Part shown: piece by piece, positions 54,359 to 63,665 of the stretch
Position numbering within the stretch: the stretch's first letter is position 1
Layout: each line of letters opens with the position of its first letter
Source: Reyranella sp.
Lineage (GTDB): Bacteria > Pseudomonadota > Alphaproteobacteria > Reyranellales > Reyranellaceae
Assembly (NCBI GenBank): GCA_022844015.1
Contig: JALHMO010000001.1
Span: forward strand, 1 to 64,000
DNA: 64,000 nucleotides
Direction: 5' to 3'
Notes under the pieces: model-generated
Seen by the model: the letters and a program-made list of their open reading frames with translations, nothing else
Told to the model about the DNA's origin: nothing
Database searches by the model: none
Position numbers and translations under genes: made by a program

Positions 54359-54744
54359 GCCGCCGGCTTCTGCCGCTGGCCGACCGTGTGCGCGTACAGC
54401 TCGGCCACCGGGCGGATCTCGTAGCTGCCGGTGTCGGGATTGGCCCCGGCGAGTTCCCTGGCGGTCTCGAGCGCGACGTCGAGCGAGCTGCAGTCGACGA
54501 TGTAGAAGCCGAGAAGCTGCTCCTTGGTCTCGGCGAACGGCCCATCGATCACCAGGTTCTCCCGCCCCTTGCGCAGGGTCGTGGCGGCCGTGGTCGGCAG
54601 CAGGCGGGCGACCGGTCCCAGCCTGCCCTGACGGGCGAGCTTGTCGTGCACGACGTGCAGGCGGGCCATGGTCTCGTCGTGATACTCCTTGGACCATGAG
54701 CCGACGGCATCCTCCGAATTGTAGCAAAGGATCGCGTAAAGCAT
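54355..54744 (-). CDS. YciI/DGPF-domain protein, partner of the sigma factor
   Basis: A 129-residue protein with the DGPF signature DGPFAETKEQLLGFYIVDC. The N-terminus MLYAILCYNSEDAV and the segment HDKLARQGRLGPVARLLP are typical of the YCII-related (dimeric alpha-beta barrel) family encoded beside ECF42 sigma factors. Its biochemical role is unknown; a signalling or detoxifying function has been proposed. Upstream of ATG 54744 lies AGGAGCG-like sequence. It forms a two-gene operon with the sigma gene through an ATGA overlap. Confidence 0.9.
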   Translation of the reverse strand: MLYAILCYNSEDAVGSWSKEYHDETMARLHVVHDKLARQGRLGPVARLLPTTAATTLRKGRENLVIDGPFAETKEQLLGFYIVDCSSLDVALETARELAGANPDTGSYEIRPVAELYAHTVGQRQKPAA

Positions 54745-54822
54745 CGACGAACGCTCCTCGATTTGACCTCAGGACGAAGGGACGGGCGGCATTCCGACAG
54801 GGGGCCGGAGTTATCTTCATTC

Positions 54823-55001
54823 TCCTCCCCAACGCTTGCGTTGGGGAGGTGCCCCCGTAGGGGGCGGAGGAGTCATGAGCAACAGGCATCCCAGTCAATT
54901 CGCAATCATGGCTCATGAATCACGAGCCGGCGTTCGCCGTGTGGCCTTCGACCCCTCCGTCCGCGCACGCGCGGACACCTCCCCAGCTTCGCTGGGGAGG
55001 A
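54823..55001. repeat. Composite palindromic repeat family A, copy 2
   Basis: It opens with tcctccccaacgcttgcgttggggagg and gcccccgtagggggc, then ggaggagtcatgagc. The centre is expanded to about 75 bases instead of 12. It closes with gacccctccgtccgcg/cgcggac and acctccccagcttcgctggggagg. It lies between the YciI start and the metallophosphatase stop. The hairpin sequences differ from copy 1 while stems are preserved. Confidence 0.82.
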
Positions 55002-55010
55002 GGACGAGAT

Positions 55011-55877
55011 CTACTCCCCCTCCGACGATATCGGCGTCGCGAAGGGCGTCCCGGCCTCGAGGATGCGGTAGCGGCCATCCTGGATCTCGGCGCCTGTGAC
55101 GATGCCGGTGCGGGCGCTGCCGCCGTCGAGGCCCAGGCGGTCGCCCTCGAACAGGTGCGGGTCGGCCATGCCGCTGATCGCGCGGTGCTTGTCGGGCGGC
55201 GTGTGGCCATGCACCACCAGGGTGCCGCCGAAGCCGCCCTTCCAGTCGAGGAAGCCGTGGTTGATCCAGGCCCAGCGCGCCTCGGTGAAGATCGTCCACG
55301 GTCGGGTCAGGAACTCGTCCGGGTCGGCATGGGGATCGAGCCCGCCATGGACGAACAGCGTGTTGCCGAGCCTGACGTGCGAGCGCATGGCATAGAGCCG
55401 GTGAACCACCGCGTCGCCCAGGGCTTCCGACAGCAGCGCAAGGCTGGCCGGCGCCTGCGGCTTGCCGATCCGCGAGCGCATCTGGTCGAGCAGGGCGTGG
55501 CCGCCCATGCGCTTGCTGAGCCACATCGCGTTGGCCTTGTCGGCGTGCGGACCGCCGATCGCGGCCAGCATCATCATGATCTCGTGGTTGCCCATCACGC
55601 GATCGATATGGTCGACGCCGCGCGTCTCGGCGCTCTCGGCCCATTGCTCCAGCACGCCGATGCTGTCAGGCCCGCGATTGATCATGTCGCCGAGATAGAT
55701 CAGACGCCGCTTGCCCGCCGCTTCGCCGGCGAGACGGGCAATGCAGTCGAGCAGGGCACGGCATTCCTGGGCACAGCCGTGCACGTCGCCGATGGCGAAC
55801 ACGGTCTCGCCCTTCAGGTCGAACGGCGCCGGCTTCCAGCTGGAAATCGCGACGGGGACGGCAAGTGGCATGTCCAT
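55011..55877 (-). CDS. Metallophosphoesterase, serine/threonine-phosphatase or ApaH-like
   Basis: A 288-residue calcineurin-like phosphoesterase. Motifs in order: AIGDVHGCAQEC, LIYLGDMINRGPDS, VMGNHEIMMML, LFVHGGLDPHAD and VVHGHTPPDKH. These are the five metal-binding blocks of the PPP family. Substrates could be phosphoproteins or dinucleoside polyphosphates. It is cytosolic. It starts at ATG 55877 and ends 10 bases past the edge of repeat A copy 2. No operon partner is evident. Confidence 0.9.
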   Translation of the reverse strand: MDMPLAVPVAISSWKPAPFDLKGETVFAIGDVHGCAQECRALLDCIARLAGEAAGKRRLIYLGDMINRGPDSIGVLEQWAESAETRGVDHIDRVMGNHEIMMMLAAIGGPHADKANAMWLSKRMGGHALLDQMRSRIGKPQAPASLALLSEALGDAVVHRLYAMRSHVRLGNTLFVHGGLDPHADPDEFLTRPWTIFTEARWAWINHGFLDWKGGFGGTLVVHGHTPPDKHRAISGMADPHLFEGDRLGLDGGSARTGIVTGAEIQDGRYRILEAGTPFATPISSEGE

Positions 55878-55972
55878 GACGGGAGCCTAGACCATGACGC
55901 TCCAACCCGCGAGCGCGCTGCAGGTTGCGGGCAGAGAGCGTCGATCAATCATCCTTCTCCCGTGCTTGCCTT

Positions 55973-56232
55973 CCCCTCCCCAACGCTTGCGTTGGGGAGG
56001 GGCCCCCGCAGGAGGCGGAGGGGTCGTGAACGACACGCGTGCAGATGAAGATGCGTCATGTCGTGCTCATGCTGACAATCCGCGACGACTGTCCGACGTG
56101 ACTCACGACGTCCGCAATCTGCGGAATGACATTGGCTGGACGCCTCGGCTGGGGCTCTCGACCCCTCCGCCCAATGGCGCTGTAAACAGCGCCTAACCGG
56201 GGGCACCTCCCCGCGCTTCGCGCAGGGAGGGG
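55973..56232. repeat. Composite palindromic repeat family A, copy 3, expanded
   Basis: It opens with cctccccaacgcttgcgttggggagg and gcccccgcaggaggcggaggggtcgtgaacg. The centre is about 130 bases long (with its own tcacgacgtccgca-type pairings). It then has cgacccctccgcc, the shared module caatggcgctgtaaacagcg (about 56172-56191), and a final gcacctcccc and cgcgcttcgcg/ggggagg hairpin. It fills most of the 450 bases between the metallophosphatase and the PHB depolymerase; no gene is evident there. Confidence 0.75.
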
Positions 56233-56325
56233 AAGAGATGCGAGGGTGGGCCTCCCGCCGGTCGACGGGCCGGCCTCGACCCGGCGCGCTTCGCGCAGGG
56301 AGGGAAGAGATGCGAGGGCGAGCCC
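56213..56325. repeat. Direct duplication of about 40 bases just downstream of phaZ
   Basis: The segment gcgcttcgcgcaggga...gatgcgaggg occurs at 56213-56253 and again at 56286-56325, separated by about 32 bases. The first copy is the end hairpin of repeat A copy 3. The second abuts the PHB depolymerase stop codon (56328). This looks like a local slippage or recombination duplication. Confidence 0.75.
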
Positions 56326-56327
56326 CG

Positions 56328-57548
56328 TCACCGCCCGTCGTTGTCGCGGATGAAATTGCGCACGCGCGGCATGATCTGCTCGCGCCATTTGCGGCCGTTG
56401 AAGATGCCGTAATGGCCGACCCGCGGCTGTTCCCAGTGGACGTGGCGCGCGCCCGGGATGTTGGGCGTGAGGGCGTGCGCGGCCTTGGTCTGGCCGACGC
56501 CCGAGATGTCGTCGAGCTCGCCCTCGACCGTCATCAAGGCGGTCTCGATGTGTGACGGATCGATCTTGCGGCCGCGGCTCACCCAGACGCCGCGCGGCAG
56601 GTAATGCTCCTTGAACACCACCTCGATGGTCTGCAGGTAGAACTCGGCGGTCAGGTCCATGACCGCGAGATACTCGTCGTAGAAGGTGCGGTGGCCGTCG
56701 GCCGAATCGTCGTCGCCTTTGATCAGGTGCTCGAACTGGCGCATGTGGGCGTTCACATGCCGGTCGAGATTCATGCTGATGAAGGAGGTGAGCTGCAGGA
56801 AGCCCGGGTAGACGCGGCGCATGGCGCCCGGGTAATGGAAGGGCACCGTCGAGATCACGTTCTGGCGGAACCACATCATCGAGTTGCGCATCGCCAGGTC
56901 GTTGGGAACGGTCGGGCTCTGGCGCGTGTCGATCGGCCCGCCCATCAGGGTGATCGACCTCGGCTGCCGCGGATCGTGCGCCTCGGCCATCAGCGAGGCA
57001 GCACCCATCACCGGCACCGAGGGTTGGCAGACGGCGATCACATGCACGTCGGGCCCGAGATAGCGGCAGAACTCGATGACGTAGTCGATATAGTCGTCGA
57101 GGCTGAAATTGCCGTCGGCGAGTGGCACCTCGCGCGCGTCCATCCAGTCGGTGATGTGCACGTCGTGGTCGGGCAGCAGCGCCTCCACCGTGCCCCGGAG
57201 CAGGGTGGCGAAGTGCCCGCTCATCGGCGCCACCACCAGCACCTTGGGATCGCGGCGCGTCGTGTCGCGGCGGAAGCGCAGGAGCTGGCAGAACGGCTTG
57301 CGGACCAGGATCTCCTCGTTGACCGCCACCGTCTCGTTGTCGACCCGGGTCGTCCGCAGCCCGAAGGCGGGCTTGCCGTAGTTCTGGGTGAGGCGCGCGA
57401 CGATCTCCGCACTGGCCGCAACCGACTTGCCGAACCAGGTGTCGGTCAGCGGGTTGTAGGGGTGCGAGTAGACCTGCTCCAGGGCGTTCGCCCACAGCCG
57501 CACGGGCCCGGCGAGCTGGCGATGGAGTTCATAGGCTGCGTAAAGCAT
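56328..57548 (-). CDS. phaZ: Intracellular polyhydroxyalkanoate (PHB) depolymerase
   Basis: A 406-residue alpha/beta hydrolase of the PhaZ intracellular family. MLYAAYELHRQLAGPVRLWA and the C-terminal HYGIFNGRKWREQIMPRVRNFI are the family ends. The nucleophile is a cysteine in the lipase-box-like VCQPSVPV, as in PhaZ1 of Cupriavidus. It mobilises stored PHB granules in the cytosol. The start ATG 57548 and length agree with the family. It lies upstream of repeats with no partner genes. The 88 bases before it are AT-rich for this genome and probably carry the promoter. Confidence 0.96.
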   Translation of the reverse strand: MLYAAYELHRQLAGPVRLWANALEQVYSHPYNPLTDTWFGKSVAASAEIVARLTQNYGKPAFGLRTTRVDNETVAVNEEILVRKPFCQLLRFRRDTTRRDPKVLVVAPMSGHFATLLRGTVEALLPDHDVHITDWMDAREVPLADGNFSLDDYIDYVIEFCRYLGPDVHVIAVCQPSVPVMGAASLMAEAHDPRQPRSITLMGGPIDTRQSPTVPNDLAMRNSMMWFRQNVISTVPFHYPGAMRRVYPGFLQLTSFISMNLDRHVNAHMRQFEHLIKGDDDSADGHRTFYDEYLAVMDLTAEFYLQTIEVVFKEHYLPRGVWVSRGRKIDPSHIETALMTVEGELDDISGVGQTKAAHALTPNIPGARHVHWEQPRVGHYGIFNGRKWREQIMPRVRNFIRDNDGR

Positions 57549-57636
57549 GGGGCGCGGATTGTACGCACCTGCGAAGGCTTGTCACTTCAATAGTGCAGTG
57601 CAAAAACCTCGCGGATTCAGGGATTTAGCCGGCTTC

Positions 57637-58218
57637 CTACAGCAGGCGCCTCACCGCCGCCGCAATCGCCTCCGGCTTGGCCTCGTGGGTGAAATGGCCG
57701 GCGAAGCGGCCGTTGCGATCGAGCAGGTAGACGATCGAGGAATGGTCCATCAGGTAGGGGCCGCCGTCCTTGCCGGGCACTTTCTGGAAATAGACGCGAT
57801 AGGCACGGGCGACGTCGGCGATCTGCTGCGGCGTGCCGGTCAGGCCGATGAAGGTCGGGCCGAAATTCTCGACGTAGCCCTTCAGCAGCTTCGTCGTGTC
57901 GCGCTCGGGATCGATCGTGATGAACACGAGGTTCACCTTCCTTGCGGCATCGGGGCCGAGCGCGTCGATGGCGTTGGCCATCTGCAGCAGCGCGGTCGGG
58001 CAGACGTCGGGACAGAACGTGAAGCCGAAATAGATGAGGGTCGGCTTGCCCGTGAGGCTGTCGCTGGTGACGGTGGCGCCGTTCTGGTCGGTGAGCGCGA
58101 ACGGGCCGCCGATCGCCGGCCTGCCGTCGCCGCGGAAGGCGTCCCAGGCGATCCAGCCGACAACGGCAACCAGCACGGCGATCCAGACGCCGAGCAGCGC
58201 CTTCATGATGCGAGACAT
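57637..58218 (-). CDS. SCO1/SenC family copper chaperone
   Basis: A 193-residue protein anchored by one N-terminal membrane helix (MKALLGVWIAVLVAVVGWIAWDAF), with a thioredoxin-like domain facing the periplasm. The Cu-binding motif CPDVCP is in FGFTFCPDVCPTAL and the conserved His is in MDHSSIVYLLD. SCO proteins deliver copper to the CuA site of cytochrome oxidase. ATG 58218 or 58206 are both plausible; the upstream extension to 58284 would overlap the divergent gene's start. No cytochrome oxidase gene is in the window. Confidence 0.93.
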   Translation of the reverse strand: MSRIMKALLGVWIAVLVAVVGWIAWDAFRGDGRPAIGGPFALTDQNGATVTSDSLTGKPTLIYFGFTFCPDVCPTALLQMANAIDALGPDAARKVNLVFITIDPERDTTKLLKGYVENFGPTFIGLTGTPQQIADVARAYRVYFQKVPGKDGGPYLMDHSSIVYLLDRNGRFAGHFTHEAKPEAIAAAVRRLL

Positions 58219-58282
58219 GGGCCGAAGATGGGCCGGCCATTGCGTCTCGACAAGCCGGACCGCGCGTCGCACAACGGCAGCC

Positions 58283-58828
58283 ATGAGCGCCGACCTGATC
58301 CTGCTCGCCCGAGCCGCCGACTACGCCGCCCGCCAGCACGTTTCCCAGCGACGCAAGGGCGAACGGTCGGAACCCTACGTCAACCACCTGACCGAGGTGA
58401 CCGATCTCCTGGCCTCGGCCACCGGCGGCCGCGACGCCGTGCTGCTGGCAGCCGGCATGCTGCACGACACGCTCGAGGACACCGACGCCACCTACGAGGA
58501 CCTCGAGCAGCGCTTTGGCCCGGAGGTGGCGGCGCTGGTCGCCGAGGTGACCGACGACAAGTCGCTGCCCAAGGAAGAGCGCAAGCGCCTGCAGATCGCC
58601 AAGACGGGGGCGAAATCGGTGCGCGCCAGGCTGCTCAAGCTCGCCGACAAGACCTCGAACCTGCGTGCCCTCGTCTCCACGCCGCCTGCGGGATGGACAG
58701 AGGCGCGGCTCGCCGACTATGTCGTGTGGGCGGCGGAGGTCGTGAAATCCTGCCGCGGGCTCAACCCGACGCTCGAGGAGGCGTTCGACGCGGCCCACGC
58801 CGAGGCCGCACGGCGCTACGGCCGGTAG
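58283..58828 (+). CDS. HD-domain hydrolase, MESH1 (HDDC3)-type
   Basis: A 181-residue small HD protein. The motifs VNHLTEVTDLL (first His), GMLHDTLEDT (HD plus ED), EVTDDKSLPKEERKRLQI and LLKLADKTSNLRAL match closely the metazoan MESH1/HDDC3 family and single-domain small alarmone hydrolases. MESH1 hydrolyses ppGpp and also NADPH. That substrate is family knowledge; the bacterial member could differ. There is no synthetase, TGS or ACT domain, so it is not a Rel/SpoT protein. It is divergent from the SCO gene with 64 bases between starts, and followed 25 bases later by the flavin-reductase-like gene. Confidence 0.9.
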   Translation: MSADLILLARAADYAARQHVSQRRKGERSEPYVNHLTEVTDLLASATGGRDAVLLAAGMLHDTLEDTDATYEDLEQRFGPEVAALVAEVTDDKSLPKEERKRLQIAKTGAKSVRARLLKLADKTSNLRALVSTPPAGWTEARLADYVVWAAEVVKSCRGLNPTLEEAFDAAHAEAARRYGR

Positions 58829-58853
58829 AGCCCGCGCCGGGAGGGAGACAGCC

Positions 58854-59489
58854 ATGTTCTACGATGCCGCCAAACGCGATCACGGCCTGCCGCAGGATCC
58901 GCTGAAGTCGCTGATCGTGCCTCGGCCGATCGGCTGGATATCGACGGTCGACCGGCAGGGCCGGGTCAACCTCGCGCCCTACAGCTTCTACAACGCCGTG
59001 GGCGAGTTCCCGCCGATGGTCTACTTCGCCATCACCGGCACCTACGGCAACTCGCCGACCAAGCACAGCCGCATGAATGCCGAGCAGACCGGCGAGTTCG
59101 TGGTCAACATGGTGAGCGAGACGCTTAAGGAGCAGATGAACGTCACCACCGCGATGGTGGAGTTCGGCGTCGACGAGCTGAAGCTGGCCGGCCTGACGCC
59201 CGAGCCCAGCCGGCTGGTCAAGCCGCCGCGGGTCAGGGAATCGCCGGTGGCGCTGGAGTGCAAGTACTGGCGCACGATCGAGCTGCCGGTCGAGAAGGGC
59301 CACGAGGACAAGCGAGGATCGGTCGTGTTCGGCCAGGTGGTCGGCGTGCACATCGACGACGCCATCGTGAAGGACGGCCGCATCGACACGCTGGCCTTCA
59401 AGCCGGTCGCCCGCCTCGGCTACAGCGAGTACACGACGACCGAGAACGTCTGGCGCATGCGCCGCCCCGACGATCCGAAGTATCAGTGA
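58854..59489 (+). CDS. Flavin reductase-like, FMN-binding split-barrel protein
   Basis: A 211-residue protein with the opening KSLIVPRPIGWISTVDRQGRVNLAPYSFYNAV, which is the classic FMN-binding segment of the flavin reductase-like/DIM6 family. The later segments EFVVNMVSETLKEQMNVT and LECKYWRTIELP complete the barrel. Such proteins reduce FMN or act as accessory flavoproteins; the exact partner is unknown. GGGAGG precedes ATG 58854. It may be co-transcribed with the MESH1-type gene. Repeat A copy 4 begins 7 bases after its stop. Confidence 0.92.
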   Translation: MFYDAAKRDHGLPQDPLKSLIVPRPIGWISTVDRQGRVNLAPYSFYNAVGEFPPMVYFAITGTYGNSPTKHSRMNAEQTGEFVVNMVSETLKEQMNVTTAMVEFGVDELKLAGLTPEPSRLVKPPRVRESPVALECKYWRTIELPVEKGHEDKRGSVVFGQVVGVHIDDAIVKDGRIDTLAFKPVARLGYSEYTTTENVWRMRRPDDPKYQ

Positions 59490-59496
59490 TCATTTT

Positions 59497-59632
59497 TCCT
59501 CCCCAACGAAGTTGGGGAGGTGTCGGCGTCTTCGCCGACGGAGGGGTCAGAAGCCCCAGTCCCGCTGCTCATGACCCCTCCGTCCGCGATTACGCGGACA
59601 CCTCCCCAGCAACGCTGGGGAGGGTCATGAGC
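59497..59632. repeat. Composite palindromic repeat family A, copy 4
   Basis: Compact copy: tcctccccaac-gaa-gttggggagg, tgtcggcg/cgccgacg, gaggggtca with a short centre and gctcatgacccctc, then cgtccgcg/cgcgga and cctccccagc-aac-gctggggagg. It ends with another gtcatgagc. It lies between the convergent flavin-reductase and amidase genes, and the amidase stop codon (59625-59627) lies in that final gtcatgagc. Confidence 0.88.
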
Positions 59633-60968
59633 CCGCCACCACCGGCGCCGCGCTCCGCGCCATCGCCAGGATGCGCTGGTCGGTCATCGGCTCGCCCATC
59701 AGCGTGAAGCCCACGGGCAGCTCGCCCGGGGCGTGGCAGGGCAGGCTGATGGCGCAGCGGTCGAGGAAGTTGCCGACCGTGGTGTTGCGCAGCAGCAGCA
59801 TGTTCTTCCTGGTGAAGCCGTCCGGTGTCGCGACCTCGTCGAGGGTCGGCGCGACGATGGCGCAGGTCGGCATCGCGACGGCGTCGTAGTTGATGGTGAT
59901 CGCCGAGACGCGGCGCTGCAGGTCGGTGCGCTTGGCCAGCAGCTCGATGTAGTCGGCGGCCGACATCTCCAAGCCACGGCGGATGCGCGGTGCCACCAGC
60001 GGGTCGTAGACGTTGCCGCGGCGGGTGATCAGCTCGCGATGCCAGGCATAGGCTTCGGCCGCGGCGAACCCGCCCTTGGCGTTGATCGCCGGCAGCTCGT
60101 CGAGCTGCGGCAGGTCGATGTGCTCGACGCGCACGCCCTTGGCGGCGAGCGCCTGCAGGCCGCGCTCGAAAGCGCGGGCGACGACGGAGTCGAGCTCGTC
60201 CATCACGAAATGGCGCGGCACGGCGAGCCGCAGGCCGGCGAGCGGCATCGTCTCGGGCACGGCGATCGGCTCTCCCGCGAACACGGCGTCGACGATGGCG
60301 CAGCACTCGACCGAGTTGGCGAGCGGGCCGATCGAATCGAGCGAGGTCGAGAGCGGCACCACGCCGTCGATCGGCACGCGGCGCGCCGTCGGCTTGAAGC
60401 CGACGATGCCGCACACCGCGGCGGGGATGCGCACCGAGCCGCCGGTGTCGGTGCCGAGCGCGGCCACGGCCATGCGATCGCCGACCGACACCGCGGCACC
60501 CGACGACGAGCCGCCGGGCACGCGCGTGCGATCGGCCGGGTTGCCGGGCGTGCCGTAATGCGGGTTGTAGCCGACGCCCGAGAAGGCGAACTCGCTCATG
60601 TTGGTGCTGCCGACGATCACGGCGCCGGCGGCGCGCAGGCGGGCCACGACAGGAGCGTCCGCGGTAGCGGGCGGCGCGTCGTCGAGGGCCCTGGAACCCG
60701 CGAGCGTGGTCTCGCCGGCGACGTCGCAGAGGTTCTTGATCGAGACCGGGAGGCCGGCGAGCGGCGTGGGCACGAGGCCCGCCTTGCGCAGCGCGTCGCT
60801 GGCATCGGCCGCAGCAAGCGCCTGCTGGCGCCACACCTTGACGAAGGCGCGCTTGCCTTCGCCCGCCGGGTCCTCGATGCGCGCCAGCGCCTCCTCGGTG
60901 AGCGCGCGGGACGTGGTTCGACCCGCAGCGAGATCGGTGGCGAGGGACTGGATGGTAGGATTGGGCAT
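59625..60968 (-). CDS. Amidase (amidase-signature family)
   Basis: A 447-residue amidase-signature enzyme. The Ser-cisSer-Lys triad is in place: Lys in LPVSIKNLCD, the cis-Ser in PGGSSSGAAVSVG and the nucleophile Ser in GTDTGGSVRIPAA. It resembles the GatA-like and bacterial small-amide amidases; there is no GatB/GatC nearby, so it is probably a catabolic or detoxifying amidase. It starts at ATG 60968. The last residues and the stop codon come from the GGTCATGAGC motif of repeat A copy 4, so the C-terminus may have been trimmed or replaced. Confidence 0.9.
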   Translation of the reverse strand: MPNPTIQSLATDLAAGRTTSRALTEEALARIEDPAGEGKRAFVKVWRQQALAAADASDALRKAGLVPTPLAGLPVSIKNLCDVAGETTLAGSRALDDAPPATADAPVVARLRAAGAVIVGSTNMSEFAFSGVGYNPHYGTPGNPADRTRVPGGSSSGAAVSVGDRMAVAALGTDTGGSVRIPAAVCGIVGFKPTARRVPIDGVVPLSTSLDSIGPLANSVECCAIVDAVFAGEPIAVPETMPLAGLRLAVPRHFVMDELDSVVARAFERGLQALAAKGVRVEHIDLPQLDELPAINAKGGFAAAEAYAWHRELITRRGNVYDPLVAPRIRRGLEMSAADYIELLAKRTDLQRRVSAITINYDAVAMPTCAIVAPTLDEVATPDGFTRKNMLLLRNTTVGNFLDRCAISLPCHAPGELPVGFTLMGEPMTDQRILAMARSAAPVVAGS

Positions 60969-60994
60969 GGGACTCCTTGCTCTCTGAATTCATG

Positions 60995-61164
60995 CTCCTC
61001 CCCAGCTTCGCCGGGGAGGTGTCCGCGCCCGCCCTGAGCGAAGCTGAAGGGTCAAAAGGCTTTTGACCGCTCCGCGGTCAGAATGCCGACGCGGACGAAG
61101 GGGTCATGTGCAACGAGACTGGGGCTCATGACCCCTCCGCTCCGTATGACGGGGCACCTCCCCA
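60995..61164. repeat. Composite palindromic repeat family A, copy 5, with insertion
   Basis: It opens with cctccccagcttcgccggggagg, then gtccgcg. The hairpin loop that is 4 bases in copy 1 is replaced here by about 60 bases (roughly 61028-61088, containing aaaaggctttt and gaccgctccgcggtc). The partner arm cgcggac follows. Then come gaaggggtcatg, a short centre, gctcatgacccctccg and ggcacctcccc. It shows that these elements can receive insertions in their loops. Confidence 0.8.
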
Positions 61165-61183
61165 TAGGCGTCAAACCAAGAAG

Positions 61184-61335
61184 AATCCTCACCCTGAGGA
61201 GCGGCCCGCAGGGCCGCGTCTCGAAGGGTTGGCAAGGGAGGGAGCGCTGCGACACCGCTTTTTCAACGATCTGCTGTGTGGCCCATCCTTCGAGACGGCC
61301 GCTGCGCGGCTTCCTCAGGATGAGGATTCTTCTTC
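61184..61335. repeat. Intergenic repeat family D, copy 2
   Basis: It opens with gaatcctcaccctgaggagc, then ggcccgcagggccgcgtctcgaagg. It closes with ccttcgagacggccgctgcg, cggcttcctcaggatgaggattc. The ends are long imperfect inverted repeats. The sequence is in reverse orientation relative to the copy at 32170-32345. Confidence 0.82.
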
Positions 61336-61354
61336 GTCTAACGCCTTGGGGGCG

Positions 61355-61394
61355 CCTCCCCCTGTGGCGCTGTTTACAGCGCCACAGGGGGAGG
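61355..61394. terminator. Perfect 18-bp hairpin just 3' of acsA
   Basis: Arms 61355-61372 (cctccccctgtggcgctg) and 61377-61394 are perfectly complementary around the loop ttta. It lies 10 bases after the acsA stop codon on the minus strand. The inner part (tggcgctg...cagcgcca) is the same module nested in repeats A copy 3 and B copy 2. There is no T-run, so terminator versus stabiliser is undecided. Confidence 0.65.
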
Positions 61395-61404
61395 AGAAGG
61401 CGGC

Positions 61405-63342
<1,938 letters not shown>

Positions 63343-63457
63343 GGCATTCCTCCGGTGGGCCTTTTTCCTGCGGATTTCCAGCGTTCTAGCCCGTGCCCGC
63401 CGGCCTCGGCAATTCGACTTTGGACAGGCCTTCTCCGCCGCACCTCCATCCTCCTAT

Positions 63458-63488
63458 GAACATCGGGGCGGGTACCGCCCCGATGTTC
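63458..63488. repeat. Perfect 14-bp hairpin upstream of acsA
   Basis: Arms 63458-63471 (gaacatcggggcgg) and 63475-63488 are perfectly complementary around a 3-base loop. It lies 116 bases before the acsA start, between it and repeat A copy 6. It could be a terminator for the nitroreductase transcript or another repeat fragment; no T-run is present. Confidence 0.55.
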
Positions 63489-63520
63489 CCAGCATCGTGG
63501 TGCGCGCCGGCGTGCTGGGC

Positions 63521-63658
63521 GTCTCCCCAGCTCCGCTGGGGAGGTGTCCGCGAAGCGGACGGAGGGGTCATGAGTCATGGGAGAGGGTTGAGCCTGAGGC
63601 TCATGACCCCTCCGTCGCGTATGACGCGACACCTCCCCAAGCGAAGCTTGGGGAGGAG
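63521..63658. repeat. Composite palindromic repeat family A, copy 6
   Basis: It opens with gtctccccagctccgctggggagg, then tgtccgcg-aag-cggacgg and gaggggtcatgagtcatgg. A short centre is followed by ggctcatgacccctccg, then tcgcgt/acgcga and cctccccaagc-gaa-gcttggggagg. It is nearly the same length as copy 1. It fills the gap between the nitroreductase stop and the hairpin at 63458. Confidence 0.88.
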
Positions 63659-63665
63659 AAGAGGC

